Of a DNA stretch of 64,000 bases, positions 17,944-25,792 are shown in pieces. Both the position numbers and the translations under genes were made by a program. Under the pieces are notes generated by a model. The model was given only the letters and a program-made list of their open reading frames with translations. It was not told the origin of the DNA and made no database searches. The stretch lies in the NCBI GenBank assembly GCA_963843285.1, contig CAWJJO010000006.1, forward strand, positions 62,001-126,000. The letters are read 5' to 3'. The stretch is from CAZDDB01 sp963843285. Its GTDB lineage: Bacteria; Acidobacteriota; HRBIN11; JAKEFK01. Numbering within the stretch: the first letter of the stretch is position 1; each line of letters opens with the position of its first letter.

Positions 17944-18180
17944 GTAGGGGCTGAGCATTTTCCATCGTTGTGCCGTTCCGGCTGCAATTGGCGATGGTCT
18001 TCCTTCGTGCTAGATCTTATTTGCAGTTGAAAATGCTCAGCCCGGGATCCGAAGTGCCAAATCATGACATTGCCATTCCGGGCTGTGCATTTGCGTTCAC
18101 TTGCATGATCCAAAATTGCTTTTCGGCAAATAGAACTTCTGTCATCCGAAGCTGCGACTGGCAAAATGCATAGCCCCTAC
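17944..18180 (-). repeat. Double-hairpin intergenic element, copy 2 (237 bp, inverted)
   Basis: Reverse complement of the element at 2761-3000. It keeps the same order of four arms (ggggctatgcatttt, gcaaatgcacagccc, gggctgagcatttt and gaaaatgctcagcccc when read on the minus strand) and the same internal stretch gaagaccatcgccaattgca. The loops differ more than the arms, and some arm changes are matched on the partner strand, which suggests the fold is kept. It fills almost the whole gap between the OPT gene and the kinase at 18210. Confidence 0.85.
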
Positions 18181-18197
18181 CAGAGCACGTTCAGTGG

Positions 18198-18203
18198 TAA
18201 AGT
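18198..18203 (+). promoter_or_regulatory. -10-like box for leaderless start of kinase paralogue 2
   Basis: TAAAGT lies 6 nt before the ATG at 18210 with no Shine-Dalgarno sequence in between, just outside the end of the double-hairpin element. Same geometry as at 3015 and 43212. Confidence 0.4.
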
Positions 18204-18209
18204 AGAAGT

Positions 18210-19394
18210 ATGATTCCGGATCTCCCGCCTGGACTAACCATCCTTTCCATCCTTTCAGTGGTTGTCACTTTCGCGTCGATGACCTATATCGGCGTAAAAA
18301 TCATAAACGTGATTGCGAACTGGCGGAAGCGAGAGAATCCTCAGGAATTGCTGGAGTTGAAGAAGGAGAACCAGACCCTGAAAGACCGGATAGAGAATCT
18401 GGAAGGGCTTGTTTGTAGATTGGACGGTGAGATTAATACTCAGTTGGAAAAATCGATGTGGTCGTCGCGCACTGGACCTGGAGCAGCTGGAAACAGCCAG
18501 CAGATGACTGCGATGTTGAACGTTGCAGGCGCATTGGAGTCGCGTTTTCAGGTGATGCAGGAATTGGGGCGCGGCGGGATGGGGATTGTGTTTCTCGCCT
18601 ATGACAAGCAGTTAAAAGAAAATGTAGCCATCAAAGTGTTGTCTCCCATGTTGAGCAATGATACGGAATCCCTGGAGAGAATGCGGCGGGAAGTGACCGC
18701 CGCCCGGCGGATTACCCACATGAACGTGATTAAGATATATGACATAGCGGAAGCGGGTGGGCTTCATTACATCACAATGGAATATTTTCCCGGTGAGAAT
18801 CTCCGGCAATTGATTCGCCGGAAGGGGATATTATCCCTTCAGGAAGGATTGCAGATCGCGTTTCAGGTCTGTGACGGACTGGCGGCGGCCCACGCTCAGG
18901 GGGTGATTCATAGGGACTTGAAATCGCAGAATGTCATCCTGAATGAGCGCGGTCAGTTGAAGATTATTGATCTAGGGCTGGCTCGAACGAATCAATTAGA
19001 AGGGATGACCGCGACGGGATTGATCATGGGCACTCCGGAGTACATGTCTCCGGAGCAGATTCTGGGCAAGAGGACGGACGAGCGCAGTGATCTATATTCG
19101 CTTGGCATTATGTTGTACGAAATGTTTACCGGCAGAGTCCCGTTTAGCGGTGATTCTCCGATCAGCATCGGCTTTCGCCATGTGAAAGAAAACTTTGAGC
19201 CGATGGGTTCGGTTCAGCCGCAAGTTCCAGCGCAGTTATCATCCATCGTGGATCGTCTTCTGCAAAAGGATCCCGCACACCGCTACCAATCGGTAACGGA
19301 TCTGCGTCGCGATCTTGAAGCGTTTCATTCCGGCGCTCCTTCTCAGTTGCAATCTGCTTCTGTCCCGAACGTAACAGGCGGCGTTCGTAACTAG
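18210..19394 (+). CDS. Membrane-anchored Ser/Thr protein kinase (paralogue 2), DLG variant
   Basis: 394 aa. One long hydrophobic segment (about 9-37) is followed by a coiled coil (LKDRIENLEGLVCRLDGEIN, 57-76), then the kinase domain from about 110. Gly loop GRGGMG, Lys142, HRDLKSQN and GTPEYMSPEQ are present. The magnesium-binding DFG motif is DLG here (Asp254-Leu255-Gly256); the Asp is kept, so activity is likely. The domain ends about 15 residues from the C-terminus and there is no extracellular sensor. It differs more from the other three short kinases than they do from each other (for example LNVAGALESRF against MNVAAALEGRY). REP-type hairpins and then the SxtJ-carbamoyltransferase group follow on the same strand. 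Confidence 0.92.
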   Translation: MIPDLPPGLTILSILSVVVTFASMTYIGVKIINVIANWRKRENPQELLELKKENQTLKDRIENLEGLVCRLDGEINTQLEKSMWSSRTGPGAAGNSQQMTAMLNVAGALESRFQVMQELGRGGMGIVFLAYDKQLKENVAIKVLSPMLSNDTESLERMRREVTAARRITHMNVIKIYDIAEAGGLHYITMEYFPGENLRQLIRRKGILSLQEGLQIAFQVCDGLAAAHAQGVIHRDLKSQNVILNERGQLKIIDLGLARTNQLEGMTATGLIMGTPEYMSPEQILGKRTDERSDLYSLGIMLYEMFTGRVPFSGDSPISIGFRHVKENFEPMGSVQPQVPAQLSSIVDRLLQKDPAHRYQSVTDLRRDLEAFHSGAPSQLQSASVPNVTGGVRN

Positions 19395-19415
19395 TTTCGC
19401 CAAGCGGTTTTGTAA

Positions 19416-19463
19416 CGCCGGCGTCTCGCCGGCAGAGTTTGACGCCGGGTGTTGCTAGCCGGC
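19416..19463. repeat. REP-type palindromes (gccgg family)
   Basis: Two hairpins: gccgg/ccggc around cgtctcg (19417-19433) and gccgg/ccggc around gtgttgctag (about 19444-19462). They lie between the kinase gene and the SxtJ-like gene. The design (two palindromes, second with a longer loop) parallels the other repeat pairs in the window. Confidence 0.55.
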
Positions 19464-19495
19464 CTCTGAAAGAGTAATATACGTAGTCTTTTCCA

Positions 19496-19897
19496 ATGGC
19501 ACAGAATAAGAAATACCGACTGGAGCGTGAGTTCGGCCTAATCGTCGGCGGCATACTCGCTGCGCTGGGTGGATGGTGGATTTTCCGTGGAAAGTTCTTG
19601 CATCTGGCGCAATGTTTTTTGGTTCTGGGGTTCGTGGGTGTGCTCTTGGGGTTATTATTTCCCCGCATTTTAGCTCTGCCACGACGCGGCTGGATGGCAT
19701 TCGGGGAAGCAATCTCGTTTGTGATCACGCGAATCATTCTGGGGATTGTCTTCTTTCTCGTTGTCACACCGATTGGAACGGTGAAGAGATTGTTTGGCTG
19801 GGATCCTCTCCGGAGGCGTTCCGGCGCTGATGCGTCCTACTGGAATCCGTATCCCGAAAAACAACGGAATCCGCGTCATTATGAGAAAATGTTTTGA
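19496..19897 (+). CDS. SxtJ-like small membrane protein
   Basis: 133 aa with three hydrophobic stretches (about 14-29, 34-54 and 66-92; GLIVGGILAALGGWWIFRGK at the start) and a basic, aromatic C-terminal tail (GWDPLRRRSGADASYWNPYP). The sequence and size fit the SxtJ group of membrane proteins, which are regularly found beside NodU-type carbamoyltransferases. The next two genes are DUF5989 (11 bp on) and the carbamoyltransferase, which makes the assignment firmer. The molecular role of SxtJ is not established. No strong ribosome-binding site is seen; taatat sits 20 nt upstream. Confidence 0.85.
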   Translation: MAQNKKYRLEREFGLIVGGILAALGGWWIFRGKFLHLAQCFLVLGFVGVLLGLLFPRILALPRRGWMAFGEAISFVITRIILGIVFFLVVTPIGTVKRLFGWDPLRRRSGADASYWNPYPEKQRNPRHYEKMF

Positions 19898-19908
19898 GGG
19901 GGTTAAGT

Positions 19909-20067
19909 ATGTCCAAGTATCAGGTCTTTAGTGAATTCTGGCAGTTTATGAAAGAGAACAAGAAATTCTGGCTTGCTCCGATCATTCTTGTTCTCGTTCT
20001 GGTTGGATTTCTCCTTGTAGTAGCAAAGAGCTCTGCGATCGCTCCGTTTATCTACACGCTGTTTTAG
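19909..20067 (+). CDS. DUF5989-type 52-aa membrane microprotein
   Basis: A short gene of 52 codons plus stop: MSKYQVFSEFWQFMKENKKF, then a single transmembrane helix (about 22-43) ending SSAIAPFIYTLF. A good ribosome-binding site (gagggggtt) ends 5 nt before the ATG. This matches the DUF5989 microproteins that lie between SxtJ and carbamoyltransferase genes in many bacteria. It begins 11 bp after the SxtJ-like stop and ends 10 bp before the carbamoyltransferase start, so the three are one operon. Its biochemical role is unknown. Confidence 0.88.
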   Translation: MSKYQVFSEFWQFMKENKKFWLAPIILVLVLVGFLLVVAKSSAIAPFIYTLF

Positions 20068-20077
20068 GGGCCCTTTC

Positions 20078-22000
20078 ATGACCAGCATTCTTGGAATCTC
20101 CGCTTTCTACCATGATTCGGCAGCGTGCCTGCTGATCGATGGAGAAATTGCGGCAGCAGCGCAGGAAGAACGATTTACTCGCGTCAAACATGACTACCGG
20201 TTCCCGATTCATGCGGTCCGGTATTGTCTCAAGGAAGCGGGCCTGACGGCATCTCAACTTGATTACGTCGGCTTCTACGATAAGCCCCTGCTGAAATTCG
20301 ATCGCCTTTTGGAAACGTATCTGGATTACGCTCCCGCAGGCTTCCCTTCGTTTCTGAAGGCGATGCCGCTCTGGATGCGTGAGAAATTGTGGATGCCGGA
20401 TCTAATCCGGACAGAACTCGCGAAGGCTGAGGGCGCTGAAGACGAGAAAGAAGCGAAGAAACTTGCAAAAACGTTTCGATGGAAGGTTTTGTTCGGGGAT
20501 CACCATGAAAGCCATGCGGCCAGCGCATTCTACCCATCGCCGTTTGAGGAGGCCGCGATCCTTACGATGGATGGTGTGGGAGAATGGGCGACCAGCTCGA
20601 TTGGAGTGGGAAAAGGGAATGAGATTACTCTCTTAAAAGAGCTTCGTTTTCCCGATAGTCTCGGTTTGCTCTACAGTGCGTTTACATATTACACGGGCTT
20701 CAAGGTCAATAGCGGTGAATACAAAGTGATGGGTCTGGCTCCTTATGGAGAGCCTCGTTACGTTTCTTTGATCAAGGAAAAGTTGTTGGAAATCCGCGAC
20801 GACGGCAGCTTGCGAATGAATCACGAATACTTCGGTTATTCGCAAGGATTGCGAATGACGAATGGAGCGTTTTCGAGATTGTTTGGCGGGCCTCCAAGAA
20901 AACCGGAATCGAAACTGACGCAGAAGGAAATGGATCTTGCGAGAAGCATCCAGGTGATCACAGAAGAAGTGATGCTGAAAATGGCGTCTTTTGCTCATCA
21001 CGAGACAGGTTTGAAAAGGCTTTGCATGGCAGGCGGAGTGGCACTCAACTGCGTGGCGAACGGACGGATCTTGCGGGAAGGACCCTATGAAGACATCTGG
21101 ATTCAGCCTGCCGCGGGGGATGCCGGGGGCGCTGTGGGAATAGCGCTTGCATTGTGGCACCGTTATTTGAATCAACCGCGAACGAGTCCGGAATCTGCCG
21201 GGAAATGGGAATCGGTTCGAAATTCTACCAACGGGTTCCCCAGATATCAGGATGGAATGAAGGGCGCATTTCTAGGTCCACGACACAGCGAAGATGAAAT
21301 CGAGTCTTTTCTCCGAAAGGACAGCTTTCCATATAAGAAATATTCGCGCGACCATCTCCCGGAATTGGTTGCAGCTTTTTTGATGGACGGGAAGGTGGTA
21401 GGCCTGCATCAGGGGCGAATGGAATTCGGGCCTCGCGCGCTGGGATCCCGCAGCATTATCGGAGATGCGCGTTCCCCGAAAATGCAATCGGTTATGAATC
21501 TGAAAATCAAGTACCGGGAAAGTTTCCGTCCATTTGCTCCGACTGTGTTGCGGGAGCATGCCTCTAAATGGTTTGAGTTGAATGACGAGAGTCCTTATAT
21601 GCTCCTGGTTGCGGATGTTGTGAAAGAGCGCCGCAGGAAGATGACCGAATCGGAAGACGCGCTGTGGGGAATTGATAAGTTGAATGTGGCGCGTTCGGAC
21701 ATTCCTGCCGTGACTCATGTGGATTATTCTGCAAGAGTCCAGACCGTGCGTCGCGATGTAAATCCGCTCTACTACGATATCATCAACGCCTTTTACGGAA
21801 AAACGGGTTGTCCGGTCATTGTGAATACCAGTTTCAATGTCCGCGGTGAACCAATCGTATGCACTCCGGAAGACAGTTATCGATGTTTCATGCGCACCGA
21901 AATGGACGTCCTTATGCTGGAAAATTGCGTACTGGAAAAAGCGGATCAGCCGAAATTTGCCGACAATTCAGACTGGCGAAAAGAATTCGCTCTGGATTAG
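20078..22000 (+). CDS. NodU/CmcH-type O-carbamoyltransferase
   Basis: 640 aa cytosolic enzyme. The N-terminal Kae1-like ATPase part has the metal-binding His of ISAFYHDSAACL and of GDHHESHAASAFYPSP, and GVGEWATSS; the C-terminal YrdC-like carbamoylation part has GPRALGSRSI and FNVRGEPIV. The family transfers a carbamoyl group from carbamoyl phosphate, using ATP, to hydroxyls of sugars, antibiotics or toxins. With SxtJ and DUF5989 upstream, a surface glycan or other saccharide is the likely acceptor, but no glycosyltransferase or polysaccharide gene is near, so the substrate cannot be named. ATG at 20078 follows aggggcc. Length is normal for the family. Confidence 0.93.
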   Translation: MTSILGISAFYHDSAACLLIDGEIAAAAQEERFTRVKHDYRFPIHAVRYCLKEAGLTASQLDYVGFYDKPLLKFDRLLETYLDYAPAGFPSFLKAMPLWMREKLWMPDLIRTELAKAEGAEDEKEAKKLAKTFRWKVLFGDHHESHAASAFYPSPFEEAAILTMDGVGEWATSSIGVGKGNEITLLKELRFPDSLGLLYSAFTYYTGFKVNSGEYKVMGLAPYGEPRYVSLIKEKLLEIRDDGSLRMNHEYFGYSQGLRMTNGAFSRLFGGPPRKPESKLTQKEMDLARSIQVITEEVMLKMASFAHHETGLKRLCMAGGVALNCVANGRILREGPYEDIWIQPAAGDAGGAVGIALALWHRYLNQPRTSPESAGKWESVRNSTNGFPRYQDGMKGAFLGPRHSEDEIESFLRKDSFPYKKYSRDHLPELVAAFLMDGKVVGLHQGRMEFGPRALGSRSIIGDARSPKMQSVMNLKIKYRESFRPFAPTVLREHASKWFELNDESPYMLLVADVVKERRRKMTESEDALWGIDKLNVARSDIPAVTHVDYSARVQTVRRDVNPLYYDIINAFYGKTGCPVIVNTSFNVRGEPIVCTPEDSYRCFMRTEMDVLMLENCVLEKADQPKFADNSDWRKEFALD

Positions 22001-22020
22001 GAATTCTTCTGATTTGTAGT

Positions 22021-22082
22021 CCGCGGGCGTCCCTGCCCGCGGTTCCGTGTAAAGTACTTGTTGGCGGGCACGGAGGCCCGCC
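22021..22082. repeat. REP-type palindrome pair (gcgggc family)
   Basis: Arm A: ccgcgggc gtccct gcccgcgg (22021-22042), a perfect 8-bp stem. Arm B: ggcgggc acggag gcccgcc (22063-22082), a perfect 7-bp stem. The same pair, same loops and similar spacing occur at 39681-39741 and 52750-52809. It sits between convergent genes and could serve both as terminators. Confidence 0.8.
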
Positions 22083-22099
22083 ACTCCAAGTTACGTGTT

Positions 22100-22906
22100 T
22101 TACAAACTCAGGTCGAAATTCAGTGTGACCGTCTTCCCGGCTTGAACCGTGATTTTCTTCTCCTGCTCGAATGGTTTACCTGGAACAAAAGCCTTCGTCG
22201 TTTTTTCAAACTTTCCAATTCCCTCATGCCATAACCTCACCTTGTATGAGCCGGGCAGAACTGCGTCTACAACGAACGATCCGTTCACGTCTGTTACCGC
22301 GTAATACGGGTTCTCTGCAACCAGGATGTATGCATTCATCCAGGGATGTCCGGCATCACAAAGCATCATCACCATGCCCGGTTTGGACATCGTTCGGGGA
22401 ATCTTCAGTCCCTGAATGGGCAGCGCCATATTGAAAAGCGTAGGCGGTCCCGATTGATTTGGATCTTTCTCATTCAATCCGTATGCGTGAACATTGTGAA
22501 GGAGGGAATCGCTATTTGCGATCTCCATTTTCTCTCCGGCCCGCACCACCAGCACGTGCGGTTCATACTCGCATTTGATTTGATTCACAGAAACCATCGG
22601 ACCCGCCGGCCATTTTTTGCCGGTTGTTACTCCTTCGAGGTATACGAACGAGTCTTGAACTCCATTCCCATTCCCTGTTACGAGAGAAGTGATTTGCTTG
22701 CTCTTGCCGCATGTTGCGATATCCCGGCTTACCTCTACCACTTCAGGCGCAGGGGCTTTTCCAGAAAGCCGCACGGTTCCACGAATCGTCCCTCCGTTTT
22801 TCACCTCGAGTTCACGATACGTTGATTGTGAAAAGATAAGACTTGCAGCCGATAGGAGGAATACCAAAACAACGACACTTCGCTTTTGTAAAACCATAGT
22901 GTGCAA
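22100..22906 (-). CDS. Exported cupredoxin-like protein with carboxypeptidase-regulatory-like domain
   Basis: 268 aa with a signal peptide (VVVLVFLLSAASLIFS). The central part resembles a blue-copper fold: His137/His140 in SLLHNVHA, then Cys183, His187 and Met190 in MLCDAGHPWM, a plausible type 1 copper set. The C-terminal ~70 residues form a carboxypeptidase-regulatory-like beta domain (DVNGSFVVDAVLPGSYKVRL). It is the last gene of a minus-strand run and starts 13 bp after the cytochrome c gene, which points to a joint role in periplasmic electron transfer. An alternative start three codons in is possible. Specific partner oxidase not seen. Confidence 0.82.
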   Translation of the reverse strand: MHTMVLQKRSVVVLVFLLSAASLIFSQSTYRELEVKNGGTIRGTVRLSGKAPAPEVVEVSRDIATCGKSKQITSLVTGNGNGVQDSFVYLEGVTTGKKWPAGPMVSVNQIKCEYEPHVLVVRAGEKMEIANSDSLLHNVHAYGLNEKDPNQSGPPTLFNMALPIQGLKIPRTMSKPGMVMMLCDAGHPWMNAYILVAENPYYAVTDVNGSFVVDAVLPGSYKVRLWHEGIGKFEKTTKAFVPGKPFEQEKKITVQAGKTVTLNFDLSL

Positions 22907-22919
22907 AATAAGACGTCCT

Positions 22920-23507
22920 CTATTGTTGTGGGGGGATCGGTTCGTGCACGGCGTTCTTAATCGGCTTCAGCGTTCTGGTGTAAGCCCAGATAGCTTTGAG
23001 GTCGTCATCGGAAAATTGACTGTAGAACTGCCACGGCATCGGGGGAAGGATATCGCGTCCATCAGGCGCGCCCAGATGTTTTCCGGTGCGCAATGTCTTC
23101 ATAAACATCTCCTCAGTCCAGCTTCCGGTTCCCGTTTCCAGATCCGGGGTGAGATTCGCGGCAAAGCTTACGCCCCAGGGACCGTACCATGCCGTGAAAT
23201 CGTTTGTCGCGATGGCTCCCCATTTGTCTGGGCCGATCACTTCTTTTGGGAGCGGCGGTAATTTCATGTCTCCTGGAGATCCGGACAAAGCGCGGCTCAT
23301 GTCCGGCTCAGGTCCCTTTTCCGTAAAATTCTTGGGTGTGTGGCAATCGTGACAAGCACCGAGTGTAGTCAAGAATTTGCCACGCGCGATTTGAGCAGCA
23401 TTCGCATCTGCCGGCTGATCTTTCGCTGCAACAAAACTTACACCGGGGATCATAAGACAAAGAAGCGCTGCAATACCGGCTCCAAACAAGAATCTTCCTA
23501 TCCTCAT
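22920..23507 (-). CDS. Exported monohaem c-type cytochrome
   Basis: 195 aa. Starts at ATG 23507 with a signal peptide (MRIGRFLFGAGIAALLCLMI); the open frame extends further upstream but that part overlaps the next gene and lacks protein-like character. One haem-binding motif CHDCH (Cys52, Cys55, His56) is present; a Met ligand may come from one of the later Met residues such as the PPMPW segment. The segment DDDLKAIWAYTRTLKPIKNA is the usual C-terminal helix of class I cytochromes c. It probably shuttles electrons in the periplasm with the cupredoxin-like protein encoded 13 bp downstream. Confidence 0.9.
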   Translation of the reverse strand: MRIGRFLFGAGIAALLCLMIPGVSFVAAKDQPADANAAQIARGKFLTTLGACHDCHTPKNFTEKGPEPDMSRALSGSPGDMKLPPLPKEVIGPDKWGAIATNDFTAWYGPWGVSFAANLTPDLETGTGSWTEEMFMKTLRTGKHLGAPDGRDILPPMPWQFYSQFSDDDLKAIWAYTRTLKPIKNAVHEPIPPQQ

Positions 23508-23545
23508 AAAATGGTTTCCTCCAACTTTGTGAGTTCTTGCAAGAA

Positions 23546-23779
23546 TTACTGATGGTGTTCGATCTTGATCTCCGAAACACCATTTACTTTTGCCCAATCG
23601 GAATAGCGGCCTTTGATCATTTGTTCCACCATGACCGGTTCCTTCGAATGCAGTTTGCCCAGAAAGAAGCTGAGCTCTTTCACAACTTCTTCGCCCTGCC
23701 GGATCTGGCCGGTAACCATCCCGGTGGACTCTGAAAAAACTACAACACAGCTTCGTGGTTCCATTGTGTTCTCCATCAA
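23546..23779 (-). CDS. Small conserved-looking protein, function unknown
   Basis: 77 aa, no signal peptide or membrane segment. Contains VVVFSESTGMVTGQIRQGEE and GRYSDWAKVNGVSEIKIEHH. I do not recognise a family. Its start overlaps the stop of the DUF1684 gene by 4 nt (ATGA type), a sign of translational coupling, and it is followed 38 bp later by the cytochrome c gene. The frame has good codon use for this genome and no competing frame. It is probably real, as part of the operon. Confidence 0.65.
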   Translation of the reverse strand: MMENTMEPRSCVVVFSESTGMVTGQIRQGEEVVKELSFFLGKLHSKEPVMVEQMIKGRYSDWAKVNGVSEIKIEHHQ

Positions 23780-24462
23780 GAGTTGTGCGATCCTTTTTCC
23801 ATTTTATCAGCAAGCGGCAAGTTTTTCTCTCCTGCTGGAATCGGAATCGGCAGATGATTTTCAGAGGGTGTGACCGGACAGGGAAAATTCCCTCCATAGG
23901 AGCAAGAAGGATTGTACGCGTTGTTGAAATCAATCACGTAGACGCCGTCCGCTTTTTCGAGTAGATCGATATAGCGTCCTGCGGGGTATGTCTCTTTTCC
24001 GACATTGGAATCTACAAATGGAACAAACAGGAAGTTCTTTTGTTCCAGATCCAGCAGCCGGTAAACCTGCAATTTGAACTGCTTTCCGTCCAGCTTGAAA
24101 AGAATATATCCGTATTTCACGGCATCCCTTCTTTCACCGCTGGTGGTCGTGATTTTGAACTGTTGCGGATTTGGGTAAGGATTTACAGGACCTTCAAACC
24201 TGTATTTCCAGTTGACCGGGTAGTATTCCAGTCCTTGGAACAGAAGCCGGATCTCCGGAGGAATGGGTGAGTCCGGGGATGTTCTGAATGATTCATCCTT
24301 GCGTTTTCGCATGTCCAGAACGTCGGCTTCCATTTTCTTTGCCATGAATGCATCGACATGAACAGGATGCGCGACCGTATTGATATCGGCTGCTGATTGA
24401 CATCCCCAGTAGAACATGGAAAGGACAATACAGATTATGAAACGCCCTGTTAGGTTTTTCAT
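23776..24462 (-). CDS. DUF1684 lipoprotein
   Basis: 228 aa. N-terminus MKNLTGRFIICIVLSMFYWG is followed by Cys at the lipobox (YWGCQS), so a lipoprotein. The C-terminal part has the DUF1684 pattern: GRYIDLLEKADGVYVIDFNN, AYNPSCSYGGNFPCPVTPSE and NHLPIPIPAGEK. DUF1684 proteins have no defined activity. The start overlaps the stop of the Xaa-Pro aminopeptidase gene by 4 nt, so translation is probably coupled. Confidence 0.85.
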   Translation of the reverse strand: MKNLTGRFIICIVLSMFYWGCQSAADINTVAHPVHVDAFMAKKMEADVLDMRKRKDESFRTSPDSPIPPEIRLLFQGLEYYPVNWKYRFEGPVNPYPNPQQFKITTTSGERRDAVKYGYILFKLDGKQFKLQVYRLLDLEQKNFLFVPFVDSNVGKETYPAGRYIDLLEKADGVYVIDFNNAYNPSCSYGGNFPCPVTPSENHLPIPIPAGEKNLPLADKMEKGSHNS

Positions 24463-25778
24463 GAGAATAGCGGCAAGCTGGACGTGCCGACCATTGCTTC
24501 CAGGTCATCGATTTCTTTGGGACAATTCTCGGACAGGACTTTGGGGCCATTTTCCGTAATCAGTACATCATCCTCAATTCGGATTCCAATTCCGCGGAAC
24601 CTGCTGCTTTCATCATCCGGAGGAACATAGAGTCCGGGTTCAACCGTCATCACCATTCCCGGCTCCAACACCCTCCACGTGTCCGTCTGCTTGTATTTTC
24701 CCGCATCATGTACATCCAGTCCCAGCCAGTGACCGGTTCGGTGCATGTAATATTTCTTGTAATGTTCGTTTTCCAAATTTTCTTCCAGAGTTCCATGTAG
24801 CAGTCCGAGTGAGAGCATTCCCTGTGTGAGGTTGCGAACCGTAATGGAGTGCACCTGCATCCATGTGGTTCCCGGCTTCATGGCCGCAATCGCTTTCTTT
24901 TGCGCATCGAGTACGAGCTCGTAGATTTCTCGTTGTTCCGGAGTGAATCTTCCATTTACAGGATAGGTGCGAGTGATATCCGCCGTATAGTAATCAAACT
25001 CCGCTCCCGCGTCGATCAAAAGAAGATCCCCATCCTGTAATTTCCTGCTATTTTGCGTGTAATGCAAGATGCAGGTATTTGGACCTGAGCCTACGATGGA
25101 AGGATAACCGTTTCGCTGAGATCCGCCCGAGCGAAACACGTATTCCAACAGCGCCTGGATCTCGTATTCAAACCGTCCGGCGGCAGTGGCTTTCATCGCG
25201 ACGGAATGCGCACGGACGGAAATGTTTACGGCTTGCTGTAACGCGTCCAGTTCATCCGCCTTCTTGTGCAAACGCATTTCCGCGAGGGTTTCTGACGGAT
25301 CGATGATTTTTGACGGCGGATAGATGCCTGCGCGTCCCTTGGCACGGACATGATCCAGCACCGCAAAAATTTTCCGGTCCGCTTCCGGATATCGATTGAG
25401 CGAATAGTGGAGTGCGCAGGCGTTTTGCAGTAACTCGGTCAGGACGTCTTCGAGCCTGTCGTTCGTGTACGCCATTTCGGCCCCGAAGGTCTGGATTGCT
25501 CCTTCAACCCCCGCCCGGATTCCGGTCCAGGTTTCTTTTTCCCTGTCGCGCGGCAATACAAAAAGGAGATATTCATGTTTCTGATTCCCGGGCGCCAGCA
25601 CACAATAGGACTCCGGTTCCTCAAATCCGGTCAAATAGTAGAAGTCGGAGTCCTGCCGGAACTCAAAATCAACATCGCTGTTGCGATTCCGGGTGGGAGC
25701 CGAGCAAAAGACAGCGATACCACCTTCCATTTTCTGCATGAATTCGCTGCGTCTGCGTGAAAAGATGTTCTGATCCAT
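24459..25778 (-). CDS. pepP: Xaa-Pro aminopeptidase (M24B)
   Basis: 439 aa from ATG 25778 (MDQNIFSRRRSEFMQKMEGG), the usual N-terminus of PepP; a longer frame start at 25814 would overlap the aldehyde dehydrogenase by 22 nt and adds no family sequence. Creatinase-like N-terminal domain to about 165, then the pita-bread catalytic domain: metal ligands Asp in LLIDAGAEFDYYTADITRTY, His in HRTGHWLGLDVHD, and Glu in MVMTVEPGLY and GIRIEDDVLI. It releases N-terminal residues before proline. Cytoplasmic. It lies 14 bp after aldehyde dehydrogenase and overlaps the DUF1684 start. Confidence 0.94.
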   Translation of the reverse strand: MDQNIFSRRRSEFMQKMEGGIAVFCSAPTRNRNSDVDFEFRQDSDFYYLTGFEEPESYCVLAPGNQKHEYLLFVLPRDREKETWTGIRAGVEGAIQTFGAEMAYTNDRLEDVLTELLQNACALHYSLNRYPEADRKIFAVLDHVRAKGRAGIYPPSKIIDPSETLAEMRLHKKADELDALQQAVNISVRAHSVAMKATAAGRFEYEIQALLEYVFRSGGSQRNGYPSIVGSGPNTCILHYTQNSRKLQDGDLLLIDAGAEFDYYTADITRTYPVNGRFTPEQREIYELVLDAQKKAIAAMKPGTTWMQVHSITVRNLTQGMLSLGLLHGTLEENLENEHYKKYYMHRTGHWLGLDVHDAGKYKQTDTWRVLEPGMVMTVEPGLYVPPDDESSRFRGIGIRIEDDVLITENGPKVLSENCPKEIDDLEAMVGTSSLPLFS

Positions 25779-25792
25779 GCGCGCTCGCCAGG

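Noticed and set aside
22021..22082. Palindromic repeats as a CRISPR array
   Set aside because: The copies are dispersed pairs without regular spacers or cas genes.
23508..23933. Upstream extension of the cytochrome c frame
   Set aside because: The extra ~140 residues overlap the 77-aa and DUF1684 genes and lack protein character; the signal peptide begins at 23507.
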